Shown one piece after another: positions 36,360 to 48,569 of a stretch of 64,000 nt of DNA. This DNA comes from Paenibacillus sp. 1781tsa1 (GTDB lineage Bacteria > Bacillota > Bacilli > Paenibacillales > Paenibacillaceae). A model generated the notes under the pieces. That model was not told the DNA's origin. It made no database searches and saw nothing but the letters and a program-made list of their open reading frames with translations. The DNA lies in assembly GCF_024159265.1 (NCBI RefSeq), contig NZ_JAMYWY010000001.1:3348001-3412000 (forward strand). The letters run 5' to 3'. Position numbers and translations under genes: made by a program. The stretch's first letter is position 1. Each line of letters begins with the position of its first letter.

Positions 36360-36411
36360 CGAAAAACAATTCTGATCCAGCAGAGTAGGAGCAAACGCTA
36401 TTCCGCTCTGA

Positions 36412-37995
<1,584 letters not shown>

Positions 37996-38087
37996 TCAAC
38001 TGATTGATTTGTTATCTAATGTGTATCATAATGCTATTATATTGAGCAAGTTCATTTCGCAGGGTTCGCTAAAAAACGAATCCTAAA

Positions 38088-38102
38088 TCAATAATATATT
38101 GA
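38088..38102. promoter_or_regulatory. Candidate regulator operator
   Basis: The palindrome TCAATA-ATA-TATTGA lies in the abfA/regulator intergenic region, about 30 bases before the regulator start. It is AT-rich, as ArsR-type sites often are, so chance is possible. Confidence 0.3.
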
Positions 38103-38130
38103 ATTCTATAGAGATAAGGAAGTGAAGGTC

Positions 38131-39063
38131 ATGATGCTTGGCACGGATGCCCCGTCCTTGATCATATATGAGGCGCTCGCCAGCGAGGCCCGTTTAAATA
38201 TCGTTCGTTTATTATTGCAAAACAGGGAGATGCATATTAATGCGCTTGCCAAAGAGCTGTACCTGAGCAAAGCCATCGTTAGTACACATGTAAGCAAATT
38301 GCAGAAAGCGGGCATCGTAGGCAGCCGCATGAAGCGCGAGAACGGTGGAACGTATAAATACTGCTTTATTCTGCAAGAATTTATGACTATCAATCTTTCT
38401 CCTGACCCAGTAGATGCTCCTTACCATGAAGTCTCTATTCCGGTTGGTCAGTATACGGATTACGAAGCTTGGCCCACCTGTGGCATTGCAACAACAACGC
38501 AAATGATTGGACAATATGACACACCAGCCTGCTTCATGGATCCGGATCGGGTGAACGCGGGAATCCTTTGGATGGCACGAGGTTTTCTGGAATATAAGAT
38601 TCCCAATTATCTCAATACAGAACAGCATCTCCAGGAAATTGAAATTTCACTCGAACTCAGTTCGGAAGCACCCCAAGTCAATGAAAACTGGCCTTCCGAC
38701 ATTCGCTTCTCACTTAATGGCAATCACTTGGGAACATGGACAAGCCCAGGGGACTTTGGGGATCGGAAAGGCAAGCATACACCGCTATGGTGGAAATTGG
38801 ACGTCAACCAGTATGGTGTACTGAAAGTACTGCGCATTAACGGAGAAGGGACGTTTATGGATGGCCAGCGCATCTCGGATGTGCGTATCCATGATCTGCA
38901 ACTGGATTCTTCCACCTACTGGACGTTTGGATTGAAGCCGGAAGAGGGAGTAGCTGGCCGAGGTGGGCTTACCCTGTTTGGCAAAGGTTTTGGCAACTAT
39001 GATCAGGATATCCTGATTCGGTACTATTATAATGCTCAGGAAAACCAAACTTCGGATGAATAG
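38131..39063 (+). CDS. ArsR-like regulator with a large C-terminal domain
   Basis: The protein has about 310 residues (ATG 38131 or 38134; an in-frame GTG at 38122 overlaps the ribosome site). The N-terminal ArsR/SmtB winged helix (about 8-85) has ALASEARLNIVRLLLQN and LSKAIVSTHVSKLQKAGIV; no metal-binding Cys motif is visible. The C-terminal 200 residues (about 110-305) are rich in beta strands and aromatic residues and may form a sugar-binding jelly roll; that is inferred. It is divergent from abfA and probably controls arabinoside use. Confidence 0.82.
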   Translation: MMLGTDAPSLIIYEALASEARLNIVRLLLQNREMHINALAKELYLSKAIVSTHVSKLQKAGIVGSRMKRENGGTYKYCFILQEFMTINLSPDPVDAPYHEVSIPVGQYTDYEAWPTCGIATTTQMIGQYDTPACFMDPDRVNAGILWMARGFLEYKIPNYLNTEQHLQEIEISLELSSEAPQVNENWPSDIRFSLNGNHLGTWTSPGDFGDRKGKHTPLWWKLDVNQYGVLKVLRINGEGTFMDGQRISDVRIHDLQLDSSTYWTFGLKPEEGVAGRGGLTLFGKGFGNYDQDILIRYYYNAQENQTSDE

Positions 39064-39141
39064 GATATGCGATTTCATGTTAGTTTATATAGAGGTAATC
39101 TCCATATGAACGAAGTGCATAACAATTCCAGAGTAATGGTA

Positions 39142-39171
39142 TTGACAACGATTACATGGCTGGTATAGAAT
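39142..39171 (+). promoter_or_regulatory. Promoter of the beta-glucoside operon with overlapping cre-like site
   Basis: TTGACA (39142-39147) and TATAGA (39164-39169), spacing 16, form a good SigA promoter; TAGAAT at 39166-39171 is an alternative -10. TGACAACGATTACA (39143-39156) matches the CcpA cre consensus in 13 of 14 positions and overlaps the -35, so carbon catabolite repression is likely. Confidence 0.7.
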
Positions 39172-39183
39172 ACAGCTAAATAA

Positions 39184-39271
39184 GGAGTGTCACTGATTCG
39201 ATCAGGCACCACCACAATCTGGATTTCACAAGTTTGTTTGACTTGTGTTCTGGATCATGGTGGTGCTTTTT
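39184..39271 (+). promoter_or_regulatory. RAT antiterminator site and overlapping terminator before licT
   Basis: The 30-base RAT (39184-39213) starts GGAGTGTCACTGATTCGATC and ends in AGGCACCACC, as in bgl/lic leaders. Its 3' end overlaps the terminator arm GCACCACCA (39206-39214), which pairs with TGGTGGTGC (39258-39266) before TTTTTGT. A small CACAAGT/ACTTGTG hairpin sits in the loop. Binding of active LicT-type protein to RAT would prevent termination. Confidence 0.92.
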
Positions 39272-39293
39272 GTATATTGGGGGTGAGAACATC

Positions 39294-40142
39294 ATGAGGT
39301 TCAAAAAATCGTTAAACAATAACATCGCCCTGGCGGAAGACACGGAAGGTTGCGAAGTCATTGTCATCGGAACGGGTGTTGGCTTCAAAAAAGTGAAAGG
39401 ACAGCCGATTGAGCAGAGCCAGATCCAGAAAATGTTCAGAATCGGCTCGAATGACAAATATCAGCGAGTCGAGCAATTTCTCAGCGATATCCCTCTGCAA
39501 GTCATCGACATTACGGATCAGATTATTGAAGAAGGCAAGACGCTGATTGGAAAAAAGCTGAATGACTCGATCCTGTTAACACTGGCGGACCATATTCATT
39601 TTGCGCTGGATCGTTTCAAAAAAGGCGTGGATGTGCAAAATCCGCTTCACTGGGACATTCGCCATCTATATCCTGCCGAATACCGTGCCGGAGAATGGGC
39701 AGTTCAAAAAATCAATGAAGCTTTTCTGGTCTCACTGCCATCTGGTGAATCAAGCTCTATTGCCCTTCATTTCGTGAACTCTCAATTCGACTCGGGCAGC
39801 ATGAACCAAACAATTAAAATTACACAGATGATTAACGACATTATAGGGATCATGACGGAACATTTCGGAATGGTACTGAATCAGGAATCTGCTGATTTTT
39901 CCAGGTTCATCACCCATCTGAGATACTTCATTGTACGTCAGTTGAACCGGGAAGTGCTCTCTTTTAAAGATCAGCAATTTCTATATGATGTATTGTCGGA
40001 GCGATATCCTATCAGCTTCCAATGCGCACTCAAAATAAAGGAGGCGATGGAGAGGCAACGCGGATTCGTGATTACTCCCGATGAGATGGTATATCTCATG
40101 ATACACATCGAGAGAGTGACATCCCGTACCGATATGGATTAA
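39294..40142 (+). CDS. licT: BglG/LicT-family transcriptional antiterminator
   Basis: ATG 39294 follows GGGGGTGAG; the open frame extends upstream only into the terminator. The 282 residues include the RNA-binding CAT domain (1-60, with NNNIALAED and EVIVIGTGVGFKKVKGQPI) and two PRD domains (about 65-170 and 171-275) that carry His residues phosphorylated by HPr and the PTS permease. It lets polymerase pass the terminators at 39206 and 40221 when a beta-glucoside is present. Its own gene is inside the switch, so the circuit is autoregulated. Confidence 0.93.
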   Translation: MRFKKSLNNNIALAEDTEGCEVIVIGTGVGFKKVKGQPIEQSQIQKMFRIGSNDKYQRVEQFLSDIPLQVIDITDQIIEEGKTLIGKKLNDSILLTLADHIHFALDRFKKGVDVQNPLHWDIRHLYPAEYRAGEWAVQKINEAFLVSLPSGESSSIALHFVNSQFDSGSMNQTIKITQMINDIIGIMTEHFGMVLNQESADFSRFITHLRYFIVRQLNREVLSFKDQQFLYDVLSERYPISFQCALKIKEAMERQRGFVITPDEMVYLMIHIERVTSRTDMD

Positions 40143-40193
40143 TCTCAATACAACCTGTTTGAAGTTATACCATCATCAATATGAATTGAATAT

Positions 40194-40278
40194 GGAGTGT
40201 TACTGATTCGATCAGGCACCACCAAATGTTTCCGACTCCGCATCTGCGGCGGGCCGGTAATACATTTGGTTTTTTTTT
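40194..40278 (+). promoter_or_regulatory. Second RAT site and terminator before the PTS gene
   Basis: The RAT at 40194-40223 differs from the first by only one base in 30 (T for C at 40201). The overlapping terminator arm ACCAAATGT (40221-40229) pairs with ACATTTGGT (40262-40270) and ends in nine T residues. It gives a second checkpoint in the same operon. Confidence 0.92.
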
Positions 40279-40300
40279 CGCCAAAAAAGGAGGAAGCATC

Positions 40301-42238
40301 ATGAATCACCGGGAGTTGTCCAAAGAAATTATTCGATTAACGGGCGGACAGGAAAATATTACGCAAGCTTGGCATTGTATCACACGACTTCGCTTCAATG
40401 TTCGAGAGCAAAACAAAGTTCAATTGGAACAGATCAAAGCACTCGATGGCGTGCTCGGTGCACAGTTTCAGAACGATCAGTTTCAAGTGGTAATTGGTAA
40501 CCAGGTTGCAGCCGTATATGAGCAGATCGAGGATCAGATGAAGCATAGTGGCATATCAAAGCCTGAAACAGACGCGCCGCGCTCTAAAGGGATTAATGCT
40601 GTTTTGGATACAATCTCCGGCATTTTTACTCCGATTCTGCCTGCCATCGTAGGTACCGGGATGTTAAAGGGGATTCTGGCACTGCTCGTTACACTTGGCG
40701 CGATACAGGAGAAAAGCGGGGAGTATCAAGTTCTGTCCTCAATCGCTAATGCGGCCTTTTATTTCTTGCCTTTCCTTCTGGCTCTATCATCTGCCCGCAA
40801 GTTCAAAGTGAATGAATATATCGCCCTGACGCTTGCAGGTACTTTATTGTATCCAACGATTCTGAATGCGTATCTGGCAAACCAGCTTGAACCAATTCGT
40901 TTTCTCTCGCTGCCCGTGTCCATTGTGAATTATACCCAGTCCGTTATTCCCATTATTCTGGGTGTGTGGCTTCTGAGTTATGTACATCGCTGGGTCGATC
41001 GTTTTATTCCCGGTCCTGTCAAAGTCATCTTTACCTCGATGATTGTGCTAGTCATCACGGTGCCAATTCTATTAATTGCGATTGGCCCCCTAGGGAATTA
41101 CATGGGCATCTATCTGGAAATGGGTACTTCCTGGCTCTTTGCCCATTCAGGTCCGTTAACCGGCATTATTCTCGGCGGCCTCATGCCTCTGATTGTTATG
41201 ACGGGTATGCATTATGCGTTCTTCCCAGGCACATTGCAGAATCTGAGCAAACTTGGATATGACGTGCTTTTGCTGCCGATCAACCTGATAACCAATATGA
41301 GTCAGGCTGGTGCAGTCACGGCTGTTTTCCTTAAGACCAAAGATAAAAAAATGAAATCCATTGCTTTATCCAGTGGCATATCCGCCTTGCTTGGTATTAC
41401 TGAACCCGCACTGTATGGTGTCACCTTGAAGCTGAAAAAACCGTTTTACGCTTCACTTATTGGTGGGGCAGCAGGGGGTGGCTTTATTACCGCAGTGGGT
41501 CTGAAATGCTTCGGTTTTGCTGTACCAGGATTGCTCTCACTTCCGTTATACATTGGCCCGAATGGTGGCATGTCTAATTTCTGGTATGCATTAATCGGAA
41601 TTGGCATCAGCTTTAGCGTTTCTTTCGTAGTGACTTTGCTGCTCAAGTGGGAAGAGCCAAATACACGCAATTCCGCCATGTCCGACTCAGCACAAACATT
41701 AACCGAACAGGAACTGAATACAACTACTGCCTTTTCTCAAGAAACGGTGACACCTGTCACAGTACATTCCATCGCGGAAAAGAAGGGAGAGGTGTTCAGC
41801 CCGCTCACTGGTGAATTGGTGCCGCTCGCAGAGCTTCCAGATCAAACGTTTGCTGAGGAAATGACCGGGAAAGGTATTGCAATTCGTCCGCAGGATGGAC
41901 GTGTTACAGCTCCTTTTGACGGAACCGTCACGTTGGTCGCCAAAAGTAAACATGCGATTATGCTGACCTCATCCAGTGGAATTGACATTCTCATTCATGT
42001 TGGACTAAACAGTGTATCGCTCAAAGGGAAATTTTTTGACGTGAAGGTTGTTGCTGGACAAGAAGTGAAGAAGGGTGATTTACTTCTGGAATTTGATATG
42101 GATGGCATTCAGGGTGCGGGTATTGACCTTGTGACACCAGTCATCGTAACCAATACGCCGGATTACCTCGATGTAGTACCTGTTCAGGTGAAGGGGGTGA
42201 TTCCAATGAATGAATTGCTTCTCCTCACCGTTCGTTAA
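40301..42238 (+). CDS. bglP: Beta-glucoside PTS permease, EIIBCA
   Basis: ATG 40301 lies after AAAGGAGGAAGC. The 645-residue membrane protein has domains in the order IIB (1-90, phospho-Cys26 in WHCITRLRF), IIC (about 105-460, about ten spans) and IIA (about 505-640, with phospho-His in ILIHVGLNSV). It takes up and phosphorylates aryl- or cello-type beta-glucosides and, when substrate is absent, phosphorylates and inactivates LicT. It is followed after 42 bases by the phospho-glucosidase gene. Confidence 0.94.
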   Translation: MNHRELSKEIIRLTGGQENITQAWHCITRLRFNVREQNKVQLEQIKALDGVLGAQFQNDQFQVVIGNQVAAVYEQIEDQMKHSGISKPETDAPRSKGINAVLDTISGIFTPILPAIVGTGMLKGILALLVTLGAIQEKSGEYQVLSSIANAAFYFLPFLLALSSARKFKVNEYIALTLAGTLLYPTILNAYLANQLEPIRFLSLPVSIVNYTQSVIPIILGVWLLSYVHRWVDRFIPGPVKVIFTSMIVLVITVPILLIAIGPLGNYMGIYLEMGTSWLFAHSGPLTGIILGGLMPLIVMTGMHYAFFPGTLQNLSKLGYDVLLLPINLITNMSQAGAVTAVFLKTKDKKMKSIALSSGISALLGITEPALYGVTLKLKKPFYASLIGGAAGGGFITAVGLKCFGFAVPGLLSLPLYIGPNGGMSNFWYALIGIGISFSVSFVVTLLLKWEEPNTRNSAMSDSAQTLTEQELNTTTAFSQETVTPVTVHSIAEKKGEVFSPLTGELVPLAELPDQTFAEEMTGKGIAIRPQDGRVTAPFDGTVTLVAKSKHAIMLTSSSGIDILIHVGLNSVSLKGKFFDVKVVAGQEVKKGDLLLEFDMDGIQGAGIDLVTPVIVTNTPDYLDVVPVQVKGVIPMNELLLLTVR

Positions 42239-43747
<1,509 letters not shown>

Positions 43748-43766
43748 TTATATAAAATTTTACACG

Positions 43767-43792
43767 CCGCCCATATGGGCGGTCTTTATTTT
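43767..43792 (+). terminator. Terminator of the beta-glucoside operon
   Basis: CCGCCC-ATAT-GGGCGG followed by TCTTTATTTTT. Confidence 0.9.
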
Positions 43793-43855
43793 TCACTAGT
43801 CAAATAAGGGATAATTACGTAAAATTGTTTTATTCAAACAAGAGGAGTGAATTCA

Positions 43856-43980
43856 ATGTCTAACAAGGTGATTATGCTTTAGGTTCACAAAAGGATATTT
43901 GCGTTACAGAGATTCCTTTTGTGGACATTGCAGTGCGGGAAACCGTCCCGACAATGTTTACTGGAGGAGATCATGATTAA
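43856..43980 (+). pseudogene. Frameshifted small ORF translationally linked to the kinase-like gene
   Basis: AGAGGAG and an eight-base gap lead to ATG 43856, but that frame stops after eight codons (TAG at 43880). One base out of frame, from 43864 to the TAA at 43978-43980, the sequence codes for 38 protein-like residues (QGDYALGSQKD, then TEIPFVDIAVRETVPTMF and GGDHD). Adding one base near 43862-43866 would give an intact protein of about 41 residues whose stop overlaps the next gene's ATG (43973). It is either disabled or carries a sequencing error; programmed shifting is possible but no slippery site is obvious. Confidence 0.5.
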
Positions 43981-45043
43981 CTTTAACGAGGCTGTTAACA
44001 TTAGCAATACACATGTACTGTCGCTGGTATCCGAGCTGTTTCATCTGGAGGGTTACCACATTCAGCTTATTCCGCCTCATGAGGGTGGACGGAATGTCGT
44101 TTACACCTGTGAGCAAGAGGGGTTCCAGTCGCTAATTCTACGAGTTTCTTTTTTGCCTGACCGAAAGCGGGAAGATTACATTGCCGAACTGGAGTATATC
44201 CGGTATTTATTTGATCATGGAGCCAGCGTTTCGAATGTAGTGAGTTCCAAGAATGTCCATCTGCTGGAAGAGATCACTGATGGTGAGCATACGTTCTTTG
44301 TATGCCTGTTTAACAAGGCCAAGGGAAAGTTGCTGGTAGAGAACCATTATCAGTATCGTGAAGGGGTACCACTTACGGAATACTACTATAATAGCGGTAA
44401 AGTCCTGGGTAAAATGCATCAGCTATCCAAAAGCTATGCTCCTGTTCATCGCAGGCATCATTTTTTTGACAAATATAATACGGAGTATATCGAGAGGTTG
44501 GTCCCTAAATCATTCTCTTTGCTCAGAAGCAAAATGGTGGAACTTCTCCAAGCGGTAAAAGAAATGGGGTCGAGCCAGGAGACATTTGGCATGATTCATT
44601 TCGATTATAATGACGGGAATTATTCGATCGATTTTGATACCGGTCAAATCACCGTTTATGATTTCGATAATTCATGCTTCGGTTGGTATATGTATGATCT
44701 GGCAGATCTATGGACACACGGAGTCGGCTGGGTTCAATTTGAGCCGGATGCGGACAAACGCAAACAGTTCATGGATGACTATTTCCAAACCGCCCTTGCT
44801 GGTTATTCTTCCGAGACCAAGATCGAAGATTCGATGTTGGAGAAGTTGCCTTTGTTTATCCAAGTCACCCTCTTGGAGAACATTTTAGGTCAATTTGAAG
44901 AAATGCAGCGTGCCGGCGAAGAACCGGAAGTTGACGAAGAAATGTTGTATCTCATTAAATGTTTGGAAGAGGATATACCGTATAAAGGATTTTTCCATGA
45001 GATGTATTCCACTGAAGCTCCCTTTGAATATGAGGAACGCTGA
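43973..45043 (+). CDS. APH-family phosphotransferase (kinase-like protein)
   Basis: ATG 43973 follows GGAGGAGATC; upstream extension of the frame has no ribosome site. The 356 residues have the aminoglycoside phosphotransferase fold: N-lobe with GGRNVVY nucleotide loop (about 39-45), catalytic loop IHFDYNDGN (Asp near 207 and Asn), and Mg-binding VYDFDN (about 225-230). Substrates of this family include amino sugars, choline, homoserine and antibiotics; the acidic C-terminus and context do not identify one. The start overlaps the end of the frameshifted small ORF. Confidence 0.85.
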   Translation: MINFNEAVNISNTHVLSLVSELFHLEGYHIQLIPPHEGGRNVVYTCEQEGFQSLILRVSFLPDRKREDYIAELEYIRYLFDHGASVSNVVSSKNVHLLEEITDGEHTFFVCLFNKAKGKLLVENHYQYREGVPLTEYYYNSGKVLGKMHQLSKSYAPVHRRHHFFDKYNTEYIERLVPKSFSLLRSKMVELLQAVKEMGSSQETFGMIHFDYNDGNYSIDFDTGQITVYDFDNSCFGWYMYDLADLWTHGVGWVQFEPDADKRKQFMDDYFQTALAGYSSETKIEDSMLEKLPLFIQVTLLENILGQFEEMQRAGEEPEVDEEMLYLIKCLEEDIPYKGFFHEMYSTEAPFEYEER

Positions 45044-45089
45044 AGGGACGCACATCCAGACCATGAATAATTAATGATCAACCAAAACG

Positions 45090-45125
45090 AAGAGGCAGCT
45101 GGTTTACGGTCTGCCTCTTTGTTTG
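45090..45125. terminator. Bidirectional terminator between convergent genes
   Basis: AAGAGGCAG (45090-45098) pairs with CTGCCTCTT (45111-45119), followed by TGTTTG on the plus strand. Confidence 0.75.
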
Positions 45126-45151
45126 TCCACAGGATGTTTGTCTACGGTATG

Positions 45152-45982
45152 TTATTCAAATTTGGAAGGAGGCACGTTGTAAAATTTTTTGAATGCTTTG
45201 GAGAACGTAAAGGGATCGGGATATCCCAGAAATCCGGCAATTTGCTGGATCGTATATTTTTTCTCGTACAGATAATCTCTGGCCCGGTTCATTTTGATTT
45301 GATTAATGTACTGCCCAGGTGTAATACCTAGAATTTTCTTGAACAACGAAATAAAGTATTTCTCGGAGACGCCGGCAATATCTGCAAGTTCGTTAACTCG
45401 GATGGCACGATGCAGATTCGCATCCACGTATGGGAATACATTCTGCAGAACTTCCAGACTTCCTTCAATTTTCCTCGGTTTCCGATCGTTCAGAAACTCA
45501 CCGTGATACAGGCCTTGCCTATGTAATTCCAAAATTTTGGCGATGACGAGAAGCAGAGAGGCTTTCAAGTAAAGTGGACTGGCGGAAGCGCCGTTACTCT
45601 GCTTGAACCTTCGATAGGACGAGGTGAACAGCGTTGATTCCTCCTGAATCAGGTTACCAGGTACGATGCCTGGGAGTTGAAACTCGCCGAGAATTCGCTT
45701 TTGCTCAGCGATGCTGAAATCAAAGTGCATGTATACGAATCGGCACAACTCTCCGGTCGTGGAAGCCGTGTAGGGCATATCCGGATAAAAAAACACGACG
45801 TCACCCGGGGCCGCCATATGTTCGATTCCATCGATGGTAATCTTGACAGATCCTGCTGTAATGAACCACAGATCGTAATCAGAATGTGACTTTCGTTCAA
45901 TCCAATGACTGTCATGCGTCTGTTCCAGATAAGAGCTCATGCGAAGCGTGATATACTCCGAGAGCTCGTCGATTATACTCAT
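45152..45982 (-). CDS. AraC-family transcriptional regulator
   Basis: I start at ATG 45982, eight bases after AGGAA; the frame is open for 53 further codons upstream but these overlap the divergent promoter region. The 276 residues have a cupin-like sugar-binding N-terminal domain (about 20-130, with AAPGDVVFFYPDMPY) and a C-terminal AraC double HTH (about 175-275, with LADIAGVSEKYFISLFKKI and FLGYPDPFTFSKAFKKFY). It is divergent from the GH4 gene and probably activates it. Confidence 0.88.
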   Translation of the reverse strand: MSIIDELSEYITLRMSSYLEQTHDSHWIERKSHSDYDLWFITAGSVKITIDGIEHMAAPGDVVFFYPDMPYTASTTGELCRFVYMHFDFSIAEQKRILGEFQLPGIVPGNLIQEESTLFTSSYRRFKQSNGASASPLYLKASLLLVIAKILELHRQGLYHGEFLNDRKPRKIEGSLEVLQNVFPYVDANLHRAIRVNELADIAGVSEKYFISLFKKILGITPGQYINQIKMNRARDYLYEKKYTIQQIAGFLGYPDPFTFSKAFKKFYNVPPSKFE

Positions 45983-46179
45983 ATTTACAGTTCCTGCATG
46001 CATCGAATTCAGCCGATTCCTCTCTACTTTATGACATCCTTCATTTTTCCCTATCATACCAAAGGATCTGCTCCTTGTTAACCATCGTACGATATGACAT
46101 CTTTTGAAAACTATCACACATTCCGATTCCAGCTCACTCACCTATAATGAATTTATATCGTTACAAGGAGGGGTTATTG

Positions 46180-47586
46180 ATGAATGCTACAAGTACACAG
46201 CATCCAAAGGTAGTTGTTATTGGAGCGGGCAGCCTATTTTTTGGTCGTCAGTCCATCTGGCAGATGGTACACTCCCCATATTTGAATCAGGGAACGCTGG
46301 CTTTGGTGGATACGGACGAGGAACGACTCTCAAAAATGGTAACACTAGCGGAAATGGTTGCCAAGGAGAACAACGTATCCCTAAAGATTGAGGGTTCAGT
46401 GGACCGAAGACAGGTACTACCGGGAGCCGACTTCGTTGTGCTCAGCTTTGCGGAAGAATCGGTGAAATATCGGGGCATCGACTGCCAAGTCTCTCTAAAG
46501 TATGGGATTCGCATGTGTTCCGGTGATACGATTGGCCCTGGCGGGATCTTTCGCGCGATGCGGGAACTGCCGGTGATTATGGAATGTGCCAAGGACATCG
46601 AGGAACTGTGTCCGGAGGCCTGGGTGATCAATTATATTAATCCATCTACCGTTCACGGCATCGCATTACATCGTTATGCACCGAAACTTAAATCATTTGC
46701 GCTGTGCGATAGTCATCATATGCCGCATAAAAAAGCCTATTATGCCGTACGAGCCGGGATCATTGGAGACAATAGCGAGTTCACCGAAGAGATCAACCAA
46801 AAATTCGATTTCCGTATTGCCGGCGTTAATCATTTCACTTGGCTGCTCAAAGCCGAGTATGAAGGGAAAAATGTGATGCCCACGATCGCAGAAGCCATGC
46901 GCAGGATGGCAGGTGAAGAGAACAACGGCGGTGATCGGGGAGCCAAAGCTCTTTTTAACGATGCCATTACCTACGAACTGTATGATATTTTCGGAATCAT
47001 TCCCACTTGCACGGCGCATACGAAGGAATACGTTCGATATTGGCAAGGTCTTGGCAAGACAACGGACACGATTCCTCCGTTATCAATCTGGGAGACAGAG
47101 GACAGGTATCAGCGGCATGATGAGATGTGGCAGCAGGTGGATGACTTTCTTGCAGGTACTATACCGATTGCAGACTATATGAACATATTTGGCCCGGATC
47201 ATGCGACCGATATCATTGAAAATATGGTGGGGAACTTGGGCAAGAAGTTCTTTATCAATACACTCAATCAAGGTGCTGTAACCAATATGAATGCAGATTC
47301 CTTCCTGGAACTACTATGCGATGTAAATATGGATGGCGCGAAACCACTCCATGTAGGCGAGATGCCGCGTGGGATCAGAGGGATGCAAGAACTTGTACTT
47401 GATACGCATGAGCTTACGGTTGAAGCTGTGCTGGAACAAAGCTATGAGAAGCTGCGAAGAGCGATGCTCACTGACCCGCTCGTGAGTTCCATCCGTGACG
47501 CGGACCAAATCATCCGTGAATTGTTGGAACTGGAACGTCAGATGATTCCGGACGTTTGGTACAAGGATAGACTACAGTACAGCTAG
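46180..47586 (+). CDS. GH4 family NAD-dependent glycosidase
   Basis: ATG 46180 follows AAGGAGGGG; the upstream extension is not supported. The 468-residue cytoplasmic enzyme has a Rossmann dinucleotide loop (VVVIGAGSLFFG), INYINPSTVHG, ALCDSHHMP where the metal-binding Cys lies, and VNHFTW with the metal-binding His. GH4 enzymes cleave glycosides by an NAD- and Mn-dependent redox elimination. Whether this one acts on alpha-galactosides, glucuronides, galacturonides or phospho-glucosides is not evident. An AraC regulator is divergent, and a weak -35 with TATAAT at 46143-46148 suggests activation. Confidence 0.85.
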   Translation: MNATSTQHPKVVVIGAGSLFFGRQSIWQMVHSPYLNQGTLALVDTDEERLSKMVTLAEMVAKENNVSLKIEGSVDRRQVLPGADFVVLSFAEESVKYRGIDCQVSLKYGIRMCSGDTIGPGGIFRAMRELPVIMECAKDIEELCPEAWVINYINPSTVHGIALHRYAPKLKSFALCDSHHMPHKKAYYAVRAGIIGDNSEFTEEINQKFDFRIAGVNHFTWLLKAEYEGKNVMPTIAEAMRRMAGEENNGGDRGAKALFNDAITYELYDIFGIIPTCTAHTKEYVRYWQGLGKTTDTIPPLSIWETEDRYQRHDEMWQQVDDFLAGTIPIADYMNIFGPDHATDIIENMVGNLGKKFFINTLNQGAVTNMNADSFLELLCDVNMDGAKPLHVGEMPRGIRGMQELVLDTHELTVEAVLEQSYEKLRRAMLTDPLVSSIRDADQIIRELLELERQMIPDVWYKDRLQYS

Positions 47587-47604
47587 GAACAGATATCGAT
47601 AGAA

Positions 47605-47647
47605 GACCACGTCGTTTCCTTCAAAAGGATTAACGTGGTCTTTATTT
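47605..47647 (+). terminator. Terminator of the GH4 gene
   Basis: GACCACGT (47605-47612) pairs with ACGTGGTC (47633-47640), followed by TTTATTTTT; an inner TCCTT/AAGGA pairing supports it. Confidence 0.9.
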
Positions 47648-47681
47648 TTATCATTTATCATTTTTAATTTAAGAAGATATT

Positions 47682-48569
47682 CTATTGCACTTTAAACAAG
47701 CCAGCATGGTCTTCATAGTACGAAGTAATAAAATCACGAAATTCTCTTACAGCAGGAGATAACCATTTTTGTTTGACCCAAGAGAGGCTGATTGGATATA
47801 TCGCTGAATCATCAGCAATTTTTACATAACTTAACCCGAGTGTTCTGCATACGGAGATAGGAAGTAATGCAACACCCTGATTAAGCCTGATAATTTCGAG
47901 CAGAGTATGAGAATCGACCTCAAATGCAAGATTGGGCAGGAAGCCTGCTTTTTCACAGAGCATCGTTGTAAACCCGCTGTACTCCTTATTATCTGCAAGG
48001 GAAATAAAGGGCTCATCTGCAACAACACTTAATGAGATACTTGTCTCTCCGACGTATGGATGATTTGTTGGCACAACCAGAACAATATCCTCCTCGACAA
48101 GCACAACACTCTCGATCTCCTCATCCTGAATCGGATGCCCCGTAATGCCCAGATTCAACTCACCCTTCTTCAAACCTGTAATAATCTCAGCACGCGTCCC
48201 TATGCCTTGATGGAGCTTGGTATCAGGAAAAGTATTGATATAGTCACTAATAAGACCCGTGAGGAATCGTGTATTCGTAATCGAGATCCTGATCGTATTG
48301 GATATTTGCTGTTCCTCCGCTTTAATCTCCATCTCTGCATTTTCAATTTCAATAAAAATTCGGTTCACATGCTTCAATAGAATTTCACCTGAGGCATTTA
48401 ATTGAATGCTTCGTCCTCTCCTGTGAAATAAAGGCGTACCCAGTTCATCTTCAAGTCGTTTAATCGTCAAGCTTAAGGAAGGTTGAGCAATATTCAATTG
48501 AGCAGCTGCCTTGGAGATGTGTTCAGTGTAGGCAACGGTCTGAAAGTATTTGAGCTGAAGCAATTCCAT
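47682..48569 (-). CDS. LysR-type transcriptional regulator
   Basis: The 295-residue protein has the LysR HTH (about 1-60, with HISKAAAQLNIAQPSLSLTI) and an effector domain (about 88-290). It is divergent from the acetoacetate decarboxylase and PanE-like operon across 385 bases, the standard LysR-target layout, and the intervening DNA contains a large palindromic element. GGAGTGCAGATAA precedes the ATG on the minus strand. Confidence 0.9.
   Translation of the reverse strand: MELLQLKYFQTVAYTEHISKAAAQLNIAQPSLSLTIKRLEDELGTPLFHRRGRSIQLNASGEILLKHVNRIFIEIENAEMEIKAEEQQISNTIRISITNTRFLTGLISDYINTFPDTKLHQGIGTRAEIITGLKKGELNLGITGHPIQDEEIESVVLVEEDIVLVVPTNHPYVGETSISLSVVADEPFISLADNKEYSGFTTMLCEKAGFLPNLAFEVDSHTLLEIIRLNQGVALLPISVCRTLGLSYVKIADDSAIYPISLSWVKQKWLSPAVREFRDFITSYYEDHAGLFKVQ

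Noticed and set aside
43856..45043. Lasso-peptide or other RiPP cluster (small ORF plus kinase)
   Set aside because: No protease, cyclase or exporter gene is adjacent, and the small ORF has no recognisable leader or core; not claimed.
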